Below, one piece after another: positions 33,813 through 40,773 of a DNA stretch of 53,520 nt. The position numbers were made by a program, and so were the translations under genes. This stretch comes from Parabacteroides acidifaciens. GTDB taxonomy: Bacteria > Bacteroidota > Bacteroidia > Bacteroidales > Tannerellaceae. The notes below the pieces were generated by a model. The model was not told where the DNA came from. It did not search any database and saw nothing but the letters and a program-made list of their open reading frames with translations. The first letter of the stretch is position 1; each line of letters starts with the position of its first letter. Where the stretch lies: the NCBI RefSeq assembly GCF_003363715.1, contig NZ_QREV01000033.1, forward strand, positions 1 through 53,520, read 5' to 3'.

Positions 33813-34391
33813 ATGAAAATTACAGCAAATAAGTTCGTTGCAGTTACTTACGACCTGAACGTAGGCGAAGGCGAAGAACGCGAATTGATGGAAAGAGCAA
33901 CAGCCGAAATGCCTCTGAAATTTATCTTCGGCACAGGCGCTATGCTCCCCGCTTTTGAAGACGCTCTGAAAGACCTGGAAGTAGGCAACAAATTTAACTT
34001 CTCTATAGCTCCGGCTGATGCATACGGCGAGTATGTGGAGGAACACGTTTTGGACCTGCCGAAGAATATTTTCGAAGTGGACGGCAAGTTCGACTCGGAA
34101 ATGATCAAAGAAGGCAACACGGTTCCGATGATGGATTCAAACGGTAACCGCATGAACGGTTCTGTTTTAGAAGTGAAAGACGATGTAGTCGTAATGGACT
34201 TCAATCATCCGTTGGCAGGCGAAACACTGCATTTCAGCGGTGATGTTATCGACGTACACGAACCGACAGCCGAAGAAATAGCAGCTCTTTCTGCTCCGGC
34301 AGGAGGATGCGGTTGCGGATGCGACGATTGCGGAAGCGATTGTGGAGACCACAATCATGATGGTGGATGTGGATGCGGCGGTTGCCACTAA
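33813..34391 (+). CDS. slyD: SlyD-like FKBP-type peptidyl-prolyl isomerase with metal-binding tail
   Basis: 192 aa. An FKBP/SlyD domain split by an insert-in-flap chaperone domain: TYDLNVGEGEERELMERAT, then LKFIFGTGAMLPAFEDALKDLEVGNKFNFSIAPADAYGEY (catalytic core), the IF domain around 75-125, and HPLAGETLHFSGDVIDVHEPT. It speeds proline isomerisation and holds unfolded chains. The last 30 residues carry eight Cys and three His (CGCGCDDCGSDC, HNH, CGCGGCH), a nickel- or zinc-binding tail like that of E. coli SlyD. Upstream of aroC by 6 bases, so the two form an operon. Confidence 0.93.
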   Translation: MKITANKFVAVTYDLNVGEGEERELMERATAEMPLKFIFGTGAMLPAFEDALKDLEVGNKFNFSIAPADAYGEYVEEHVLDLPKNIFEVDGKFDSEMIKEGNTVPMMDSNGNRMNGSVLEVKDDVVVMDFNHPLAGETLHFSGDVIDVHEPTAEEIAALSAPAGGCGCGCDDCGSDCGDHNHDGGCGCGGCH

Positions 34392-34397
34392 TATAAG

Positions 34398-35468
34398 GTG
34401 AATACGTTCGGAAACATATACAGACTGACCTCTTTCGGAGAATCGCACGGTCCCGGAATCGGAGGCGTGATTGACGGATGCCCGGCCGGGATCGAGCTGG
34501 ACACGGCTTTTATCCAAAGCGAACTGAACCGCCGTAAGCCGGGACAGTCCAAAATCACAACTCCACGTAAGGAAGACGACGAAGTACAGTTTCTTTCCGG
34601 CATTTATGAAGGGAAGACGACTGGTACTCCGATCGGCTTTATCATCTGGAACAAGAATCAGCATTCGTCGGACTACGACAATATGAAGAGCGTCTACCGC
34701 CCTTCACATGCCGATTATACCTATCAGACAAAATACGGGATCCGTGACCCCCGGGGCGGCGGACGTTCGTCGGCACGCGAGACAATCGCGCGTTGTGTTG
34801 CCGGTGCAATCGCCAAGTTAGCGCTCCGCCAGAAAGGGATCAGCATTCAGGCTTATACTTCCCAGGTGGGAAATATCAAGTTGGAAGGTTCTTATATGGA
34901 CTATGATCTCGGCAAGGTGGAAGATACGGCCGTACGATGTCCCGATGCGGCAACAGCGGCCGAAATGGAAGCACTGATAGCAGAAGTCAAATCCAAAGGC
35001 GATACGATCGGCGGTGTCATCACATGTGTAGCCAAAGGGGTTCCCGTAGGGCTGGGCGAACCGGTTTTCGGAAAACTGCATGCAGCGTTAGGACATGCCA
35101 TGCTGACGATCAATGCCGTAAAAGGTTTTGAGTATGGCGACGGTTTCGATGCCGCCTTATACCGGGGATCGGAACGAAACGACCGTTTCTTTAACGACAA
35201 CGGGCATATCAACACCCGCACCAACCATTCCGGTGGAATCCAGGGAGGCATCTCGAACGGACAGGATATTTACTTCCGCGTCGCCTTCAAATCGGTTGCC
35301 ACGATCCTGATGGAACAGGAAACGGTTAATATGGATGGCGAAGATACGATATTAAAGGCTCGTGGCCGCCATGACCCGTGCGTCTTGCCACGTGCAGTGC
35401 CTATCGTCGAATCGATGACTGCTATGACATTACTGGATTATCTGTTGCTACAAAAGACAAGGGAATAA
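34398..35468 (+). CDS. aroC: Chorismate synthase
   Basis: 356 aa with a GTG start at 34398, 6 bases after slyD. It makes chorismate from EPSP with reduced FMN, the last common step to aromatic amino acids and folate. Signatures: [20 protein letters not shown] (14-33), the central [10 protein letters not shown] with catalytic Arg and Ser residues, and [31 protein letters not shown] near the end. Complete, cytoplasmic. Confidence 0.97.
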   Translation: MNTFGNIYRLTSFGESHGPGIGGVIDGCPAGIELDTAFIQSELNRRKPGQSKITTPRKEDDEVQFLSGIYEGKTTGTPIGFIIWNKNQHSSDYDNMKSVYRPSHADYTYQTKYGIRDPRGGGRSSARETIARCVAGAIAKLALRQKGISIQAYTSQVGNIKLEGSYMDYDLGKVEDTAVRCPDAATAAEMEALIAEVKSKGDTIGGVITCVAKGVPVGLGEPVFGKLHAALGHAMLTINAVKGFEYGDGFDAALYRGSERNDRFFNDNGHINTRTNHSGGIQGGISNGQDIYFRVAFKSVATILMEQETVNMDGEDTILKARGRHDPCVLPRAVPIVESMTAMTLLDYLLLQKTRE

Positions 35469-35470
35469 TA

Positions 35471-35562
35471 ATGTGGCAATTATTTAATGTGCCAATGTGC
35501 CAATGATGATACAAACGATTGCTGTTTTCATTGGCACATTGGCATATTTGCACATTGATACA
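35471..35562. repeat. Intergenic GTGCCAAT repeat, copy C
   Basis: Contains ATGTGCCAATGTGCCAATGA and, 26 bases later, CATTGGCACATTGGCATATTTG, then TTGATACATTATTCAT. Same architecture as copies A and B; fills the gap between convergent aroC and rlmH, where the hairpin could act as a bidirectional terminator. Confidence 0.78.
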
Positions 35563-36036
35563 TTATTCATGATGGTACGGTTCATTATTTAGGATCGTCA
35601 TCGCCCGATAAATCTGTTCGACAAAAATCAAACGAATCATCTGGTGGGAAAAGGTCATTTTACTCAATGATATTTTCTCGGCAGATGCTTTGTAAACAGC
35701 CTCACTGAAACCATACGGGCCACCGACGACAAAGACCAACCGCTTCGGAACAGTATGCATCTTCTTTTCGAGATATACGGAAAACTGCATAGATGTAAAC
35801 TCTTTTCCTTTTTCATCCAACAAAACCAAATAATCTCCGGGCTGCAACGCCTTCAGTATCAGTTCTCCCTCCTTCTCTTTCTGCTGCGGTTCAGACAGGT
35901 TCTTGACGTTCTTGATGTCGGGAATCACTTCCAGTTCAAAGGGGATATAATGGACCAGACGATTCTTATATTCATTGATCGCTTCTACAAAATAGCCGGC
36001 ATCCGTCTTACCTATCACAATTAGCGCAATTTTCAT
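35563..36036 (-). CDS. rlmH: 23S rRNA pseudouridine-1915 N3-methyltransferase
   Basis: 157 aa, exact family size. A SPOUT-class methyltransferase that modifies helix 69 of 23S rRNA. The trefoil-knot signature is visible at residues 101-150: VFVVGGPYGFSEAVYKASA, then LSKMTFSHQMIRLIFVEQIYRA, ending NNEPYHHE. Monocistronic. Confidence 0.97.
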   Translation of the reverse strand: MKIALIVIGKTDAGYFVEAINEYKNRLVHYIPFELEVIPDIKNVKNLSEPQQKEKEGELILKALQPGDYLVLLDEKGKEFTSMQFSVYLEKKMHTVPKRLVFVVGGPYGFSEAVYKASAEKISLSKMTFSHQMIRLIFVEQIYRAMTILNNEPYHHE

Positions 36037-36085
36037 TCGTTTACATTTTAGAGATTGAAGGCGCTAAATTACAGGAAAAAATACA

Positions 36086-36093
36086 TACCTTTG
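36086..36093 (+). promoter_or_regulatory. -7 box TACCTTTG for DUF4783-nadC
   Basis: Matches TAnnTTTG, 33 bases before the ATG at 36127. Confidence 0.58.
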
Positions 36094-36126
36094 CATGATA
36101 GTACTCATAAAAAGAGGAGATAGCTT

Positions 36127-36498
36127 ATGAAACGATTATTTCTTACGTTGGCATTGGTTCTCTCGGTTCTGAGTGTGATGGCTGCCGATATCGCTCCGAT
36201 TTCGAATGCTTTCAAGGGAGGCAACGCCTCGTCGCTCAGCGGATCAATGGACAAGGAAGTCGACATGGCCCTACCGGGTTCGTCCAAAAAGTGCAACGCA
36301 AACGATGCTGTTTCAATGCTGAATGCCTTCTTCGGAAGTCATAAACCGACAGGATTCACAGTCGTGCATCATGCTGATAAAAAAGAGAATGGTTTCTTTG
36401 TCGGCAAACTGCCTACCGCATCCGGTGAATACCGTGTAAACGTGACCTACCGGGCGGAAGGAGACAAAGCGATTATACAATCTGTCAGAATAGAATAA
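36127..36498 (+). CDS. Exported DUF4783-family protein
   Basis: 123 aa. A signal peptide (LALVLSVLSVMA) is followed by a compact NTF2-like or cystatin-like fold typical of DUF4783: IAPISNAFKGGNASSLSGSMDKEVDMALPG, DAVSMLNAFFGSHKPTGFTVVHHADKKENGFFVGKL. Function unknown; periplasmic. It starts the operon with nadC, 8 bases apart, an arrangement I believe is common in Bacteroidales. Confidence 0.88.
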   Translation: MKRLFLTLALVLSVLSVMAADIAPISNAFKGGNASSLSGSMDKEVDMALPGSSKKCNANDAVSMLNAFFGSHKPTGFTVVHHADKKENGFFVGKLPTASGEYRVNVTYRAEGDKAIIQSVRIE

Positions 36499-36506
36499 TA
36501 AAGGAT

Positions 36507-37364
36507 ATGAACTTAAAAGAAACAAAAGAACAACTGATTGCGGAACTAATCCGCCTGGCATTTGCAGAAGATATAGGTGATGGCGACCATACAACGCTGT
36601 GTTGTATCCCGGCAACGGAAATGGGTAAAAGCCAGCTGATCGTAAAAGAAGACGGCGTACTGGCCGGTGTCGAAATGGCCGAACGCATCTTCCGGGCTTT
36701 CGATCCGGACTTGAAGATGACAACGTTTATACAGGACGGGACTGAAGTGAAAAAGGGCGATATCGCTTTCGTCGTAGAAGGAAAAGTGCAGTCTCTCTTG
36801 CAGACCGAACGCCTGATGCTGAACGTGATGCAGCGTATGAGCGGTATCGCAACGACTACGCGCAAATACGTAAAAGCGCTGGAAGGCACGAAAACACGCG
36901 TGTTGGATACGCGTAAAACGACTCCGGGCCTGCGCATGATCGAAAAGGAAGCGGTTAAAATCGGCGGCGGCGTAAATCATCGTATCGGTTTGTTCGACAT
37001 GATTCTGCTGAAAGATAACCATGTGGATTTTGCCGGAGGCATCGAAGCGGCGATCACACGTTGTCATCAATATCTGAAAGAGAAGAACAAGGATCTGAAG
37101 ATCGAAATCGAAGTCCGTAACTTCGACGAATTGCAGGAAGCCATGCGTGTCGGCGGCATCGACCGCATCATGCTGGACAACTTCAATATCGAGAATACGA
37201 AGAAAGCTGTCGAAATAGTTGCCGGCCGTTACGAGCTGGAATCTTCCGGCGGTATCACCTTTGCCACACTTCGCGACTATGCAGAATGCGGTGTGGACTA
37301 TATCTCGGTCGGAGCACTGACCCACTCCGTCAAGGGACTGGATATAAGCTTCAAGGCTTGCTAA
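36507..37364 (+). CDS. nadC: Nicotinate-nucleotide pyrophosphorylase (carboxylating)
   Basis: 285 aa. It converts quinolinate and PRPP to nicotinate mononucleotide, in de novo NAD synthesis. Signatures: AFAEDIGDGDHTT near 15-27, LLQTERLMLNVMQRMSGIATTTRKYV, LDTRKTTPGLRMIEKEAVKIGGGVNHR (the catalytic Lys/Arg/His loop), LKDNH, and IMLDNFN. Complete; cytoplasmic. Second gene of a two-gene operon that ends at the hairpin 37378-37402. Confidence 0.97.
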   Translation: MNLKETKEQLIAELIRLAFAEDIGDGDHTTLCCIPATEMGKSQLIVKEDGVLAGVEMAERIFRAFDPDLKMTTFIQDGTEVKKGDIAFVVEGKVQSLLQTERLMLNVMQRMSGIATTTRKYVKALEGTKTRVLDTRKTTPGLRMIEKEAVKIGGGVNHRIGLFDMILLKDNHVDFAGGIEAAITRCHQYLKEKNKDLKIEIEVRNFDELQEAMRVGGIDRIMLDNFNIENTKKAVEIVAGRYELESSGGITFATLRDYAECGVDYISVGALTHSVKGLDISFKAC

Positions 37365-37377
37365 AAAATAAAAGAGG

Positions 37378-37402
37378 AGGCGGATGATTAACTTGTCCGC
37401 CT
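37378..37402 (+). terminator. Terminator of nadC
   Basis: AGGCGGA and TCCGCCT form a 7-bp stem with an 11-base loop, then TTTTTATA. Confidence 0.82.
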
Positions 37403-37408
37403 TTTTTA

Positions 37409-37416
37409 TATCTTTG
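37409..37416 (+). promoter_or_regulatory. -7 box TATCTTTG for DUF6722 gene
   Basis: Matches TAnnTTTG, 30 bases before the ATG at 37447, immediately after the nadC terminator. Confidence 0.6.
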
Positions 37417-37446
37417 GGGCATTATTAACAATCAAAATAATTAACT

Positions 37447-37704
37447 ATGAGCAAAATACCTGCAAAACAAGTTTATTACACTAAAAAGACTTCGCTAAGA
37501 AAGAATCGAAGACTATTAAAAGCAATCTATTTAGAAATCAGTAAATATGGCCTCGATTTATCTAAGTTAGTCTTCGCCGGTGTTATTTTAGTAAACATCA
37601 TGAGCCTTGATGTCAATAAATTCTTTATTTTTGTTCTTGGAACTATTGCGGTTACGTTATTGGCTTGTATTAGTTTTATCTTATTTATAAAAGGAAAGGA
37701 GTAA
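37447..37704 (+). CDS. Small membrane protein, DUF6722-like (copy 1)
   Basis: 85 aa with a basic N-terminus (SLRKNRRLLKAIYLEISKYGLDLSKLVFAGVILVNIMS) and two membrane helices (about 37-53 and 60-82). The core ISKYGLDLSKLVFAGVIL parallels VDIAKLVFVGVVL in the gene at 43619-43843. No function is known for the family. It is followed 3 bases later by a 33-codon membrane peptide frame. Confidence 0.75.
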   Translation: MSKIPAKQVYYTKKTSLRKNRRLLKAIYLEISKYGLDLSKLVFAGVILVNIMSLDVNKFFIFVLGTIAVTLLACISFILFIKGKE

Positions 37705-37707
37705 ATT

Positions 37708-37809
37708 ATGACTTTTATCTATTTATGTAGTACGATTATTATTTTTGGAGGTGCATTCCTTATCTTTTTACTCACGCCAAAAGGGAAAAGATGGCTTAAT
37801 GGAGATTGA
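37708..37809 (+). CDS. 33-aa single-span membrane peptide
   Basis: ATG at 37708, TGA at 37807-37809. One hydrophobic helix (IYLCSTIIIFGGAFLIFLL) followed by a basic tail (TPKGKRWLNGD). It lies 3 bases after the DUF6722-like gene, so is probably co-translated. A 39-aa peptide of like design follows the second DUF6722-like gene (43495-43614). Confidence 0.55.
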   Translation: MTFIYLCSTIIIFGGAFLIFLLTPKGKRWLNGD

Positions 37810-37847
37810 TTATCATCACAGCTGTTAAGGGCGAGCGACCCCCGCCC

Positions 37848-38426
37848 CTATAAGATACGTTTTACGACATTGTTATGATGTAATAGGTATTGCTGCCCGC
37901 TTTCGGGACATACGGCAATACCTTTTTCGTTGAAATCGAGGCGGTGGCCGTATTCGCTTACCCAGCCGATCTGAACGGACGGATTACCGACAACCAAGGC
38001 ATAAGGGGAAATATCTTTGGTCACAACGGCCCCTGCGCCGATCATAGCATATTCACCGATAGTATGGCCGCAAACGATAGTTGCATTCGCTCCGACAGTT
38101 GCCCCTTTGCCGATATGGGTTTTCTGATATTGGTTCTTGCGAACGACGGCACTACGGGGATTGATCACATTGGTGAATACGCAACTGGGACCTAAAAAGA
38201 CATCGTCTTCACACGTCACTCCGGTATAAACGGATACGTTATTCTGGACTTTCACGTTATTCCCGAGAACCACTTCCGGCGAGATCACTACATTCTGTCC
38301 GATGTTACAGTCCTGTCCGATCGTACAACCGGACATGATATGCGAGAAATGCCAGATACGGGTATTATCGCCGATCGTGCATCCGGGGTCGATAACCGCT
38401 GTTTCGTGTGCCTGATAAGCTGCCAT
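37848..38426 (-). CDS. Hexapeptide-repeat acyltransferase, WbpD/WlbB-like
   Basis: 192 aa of left-handed beta-helix hexads: [52 protein letters not shown], with [30 protein letters not shown] and [37 protein letters not shown]. This order matches UDP-2-acetamido-3-amino-glucuronate N-acetyltransferases that build O-antigen sugars. It would use acetyl-CoA in the cytoplasm. It abuts the upstream methyltransferase gene (adjacent stop and start), but no other polysaccharide gene is in the window, so the substrate is uncertain. Confidence 0.85.
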   Translation of the reverse strand: MAAYQAHETAVIDPGCTIGDNTRIWHFSHIMSGCTIGQDCNIGQNVVISPEVVLGNNVKVQNNVSVYTGVTCEDDVFLGPSCVFTNVINPRSAVVRKNQYQKTHIGKGATVGANATIVCGHTIGEYAMIGAGAVVTKDISPYALVVGNPSVQIGWVSEYGHRLDFNEKGIAVCPESGQQYLLHHNNVVKRIL

Positions 38427-39131
38427 TTATTTATAGATTAAGAAGATTGTCGGTTTCTTACTCAGATCGGGCACTTTACCGGCCCATTCCTTTACCGGAC
38501 GCGTGTGGATATATTCATCCTCACAGGTGATGTTCGAAGCAATACAAAGTTTAGTGGACGGGCGACAAGTACGAATCAGCTCTTCCGCCAGCTTGTTGTT
38601 GCGGTAAGGCGTTTCGATGAACAACTGCGTCTGGTTCTCCGAATAGATGCGGCCTTCCAGCTTCTTGATCGTGTTGGTCCGTTCCGAAGCGTCGATCGGC
38701 AGATAGCCGTGAAAAGCGAAGCTCTGGCCGTTAAAGCCGGAACCCATAACCGACATCAGGATGGAAGACGGTCCCACTAACGGGACCACTTTGTAGCCCT
38801 TCCGTTGTGCAATCGCCACAACATCCGCACCCGGATCGGCAACAGCCGGACACCCTGCCTCTGAAATCACGCCGACCGATTCACCTTTTGCCAAAGGGGC
38901 CAGATAACCGGCCACATCTTCGGATGAGGTATGCTTGTTCAATTCGTAAAAAGTCAGGTCGTCTATCACGATAGACGGCTCCGTCTTCTTCAGGAAACGA
39001 CGTGCCGTACGCACATTCTCCACAATAAAATGGCGGATGGAAAGGATCACTTCGCGGTTGTATTCGGGAAGAACCCGGCGGTGTTCAACGTCGCCAAGCG
39101 TAACCGGTATGAGGTAAAGAGATGCTTGCAT
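38427..39131 (-). CDS. RsmI-like tetrapyrrole-methylase-fold SAM methyltransferase
   Basis: 234 aa, shorter than canonical RsmI (about 280). Shared motifs are YLIPVTLGD at the start, SVGVISEAGCPAVADPGADVVAIA and VVPLVGPSSILMSVMGSGFNGQSFAFHGYLP. Relatives 2'-O-methylate C1402 of 16S rRNA; this short form may be a paralogue with another target. First gene of the pair with the acetyltransferase. Confidence 0.85.
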   Translation of the reverse strand: MQASLYLIPVTLGDVEHRRVLPEYNREVILSIRHFIVENVRTARRFLKKTEPSIVIDDLTFYELNKHTSSEDVAGYLAPLAKGESVGVISEAGCPAVADPGADVVAIAQRKGYKVVPLVGPSSILMSVMGSGFNGQSFAFHGYLPIDASERTNTIKKLEGRIYSENQTQLFIETPYRNNKLAEELIRTCRPSTKLCIASNITCEDEYIHTRPVKEWAGKVPDLSKKPTIFLIYK

Positions 39132-39179
39132 AGTTCATAAATCGGATATGCCGGACCGATGACCGTTTTTTATTCGATA

Positions 39180-39187
39180 CAAAAATA
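39180..39187 (-). promoter_or_regulatory. -7 box for methyltransferase-acetyltransferase pair
   Basis: TATTTTTG on the minus strand, 49 bases before the ATG at 39131. It abuts the divergent promoter at 39189-39196, so the two are likely to compete. Confidence 0.5.
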
Positions 39188-39188
39188 G

Positions 39189-39196
39189 TACTTTTG
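39189..39196 (+). promoter_or_regulatory. -7 box TACTTTTG for rRNA methyltransferase gene
   Basis: Matches TAnnTTTG and fixes the start at 39217, since the in-frame GTG at 39196 lies within it. Confidence 0.6.
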
Positions 39197-39216
39197 TGCC
39201 AAACAAGCAGAATAAG

Positions 39217-40611
39217 ATGGCACTTCCTATAGATTTTATCACACGTACCCGTGCATTACTGGGAAATGAGTTCGACAGGTTAGAGGCTGCGTTAGGGGCC
39301 GACGTCCCCGTCAGTATCCGTATAAACGAGAAGAAAGGGACACCTGCTCCCCAAGCAGGAGCGCCGGACAACCGGGTTGCCTGGTGCGAAACGGGCTATT
39401 ACCTGCCGGAACGGTTGTCGTTCACATTCGACCCGCTGTTCCATGCTGGTGCCTACTACGTGCAGGAAGCCTCCTCCATGTTCCTCGAACAGGCGATACG
39501 GAATTATGTAAAAGCGCCGGTCCGGTGCCTCGACCTGTGTGCCGCTCCGGGTGGAAAATCGACACACCTGCTCAGCCTGCTGCCGGAAGGAAGCCTGCTT
39601 GTCAGCAACGAAGTGATCCGCAGCCGGAGTAACATCCTGGCTGAAAACATCGCCAAATGGGGAAACCCGAACAGCATTGTCACCAACAACGATCCGGAGG
39701 AGATCGGCCGTCTCACACACCTGTTCGACGTGATCGTCACCGACGTGCCCTGCTCAGGCGAGGGCATGTTCCGCAAAGACACCGACAGCACAGGCGAATG
39801 GAGCGTGGCCAACGTCGAACTCTGTGCCGGACGCCAGCGCCGTATCATCCATGACATCTGGAACGCCCTGAAACCGGGCGGCCTGCTGGTCTACAGCACC
39901 TGTACCTACAATACCGAAGAGGACGAGGAAAACATACATTATATAATTGAGGAGTTAGGCGCCGAAGCCCTGTCCATTCCGGTGAAAGAAGAATGGCAAA
40001 CGACCGGCCCACTCAAATACGATCACCCGGTCTACCGCTTTTTCCCACACAAGACTAAAGGCGAAGGCTTCTTCCTGGCCGTCCTCCGGAAAGCCGAAGG
40101 GGAAACGGAAGAGATACGGTTCAAAAGTAAAAACAAAAAGGAGAAAGGGAAAACCGTACCAGCCACGCCCGAAGCTGTCAAATCGTATCTATCGGATGCC
40201 AACCTGTTTTCATCCGAATGGAACGGCAATTTCCTCCGGATGCATCCCGAATCCGTCCGGCAGGTTTATCCGCTGCTCCGCGAACACCTGCGCATCCTCT
40301 CCGCCGGCATCTGCATCGGCGAAGCCAAAGGAAAAGACTTCATCCCTGCCCAAGAGCTGGCGCTCAGTACCGCTCTGCATCCGGACGCTTTTCCCTCGGT
40401 CGAGCTGGACTGGGACAACGCGATCCGGTATCTGAAAAAAGAAGCCCTTCTCCTACCCGATGACACAGAGAAAGGCTACGTTTTACTTCGCTATAAAGGA
40501 TTCCCCCTCGGCTTCGCCAAACATCTCGGCAACCGGGCCAATAACCTTTACCCGCAGGAATGGCGCATCCGCACCAGCTATATACCGGAGAAGGTGACGA
40601 CGTTGTTATGA
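39217..40611 (+). CDS. rRNA cytosine-C5 methyltransferase, RsmF/NOL1-NOP2-Sun family
   Basis: 464 aa from the ATG at 39217. SAM-binding CLDLCAAPGGKSTHLLSLL (about 105-123), the first catalytic cysteine motif DVPCSGEGMFRKD (Cys 179) and the second in LLVYSTCTYNTEEDEEN (Cys 229) are intact. The C-terminal third (after 290) is a PUA-like or RsmF-type RNA-binding domain with YVLLRYKGFPLGFAKHLGNRANNLYP. It makes 5-methylcytosine in 16S rRNA, with the exact site not readable from sequence. Confidence 0.93.
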   Translation: MALPIDFITRTRALLGNEFDRLEAALGADVPVSIRINEKKGTPAPQAGAPDNRVAWCETGYYLPERLSFTFDPLFHAGAYYVQEASSMFLEQAIRNYVKAPVRCLDLCAAPGGKSTHLLSLLPEGSLLVSNEVIRSRSNILAENIAKWGNPNSIVTNNDPEEIGRLTHLFDVIVTDVPCSGEGMFRKDTDSTGEWSVANVELCAGRQRRIIHDIWNALKPGGLLVYSTCTYNTEEDEENIHYIIEELGAEALSIPVKEEWQTTGPLKYDHPVYRFFPHKTKGEGFFLAVLRKAEGETEEIRFKSKNKKEKGKTVPATPEAVKSYLSDANLFSSEWNGNFLRMHPESVRQVYPLLREHLRILSAGICIGEAKGKDFIPAQELALSTALHPDAFPSVELDWDNAIRYLKKEALLLPDDTEKGYVLLRYKGFPLGFAKHLGNRANNLYPQEWRIRTSYIPEKVTTLL

Positions 40612-40641
40612 AGAATGATTCATTTTTTGACAGATATGAAC

Positions 40642-40662
40642 GATTTCAACATGCTTGAAATC
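40642..40662. repeat. Small palindrome upstream of P-ATPase
   Basis: GATTTCAA (40642-40649), loop CATGC, TTGAAATC (40655-40662). It lies in the 162-base gap before the calcium ATPase and could be an operator or RNA hairpin; no T-run follows. No clear TAnnTTTG box is seen in this gap. Confidence 0.4.
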
Positions 40663-40773
40663 TATACTGCAGCGGTCACCTGCCGACACAAACATTAACA
40701 CCTTGTATTTGTATATGTCCCTTAACTTTACTTTATTTGCTCTCTCAATTTTCTGAAACAGATTAATAAATTT

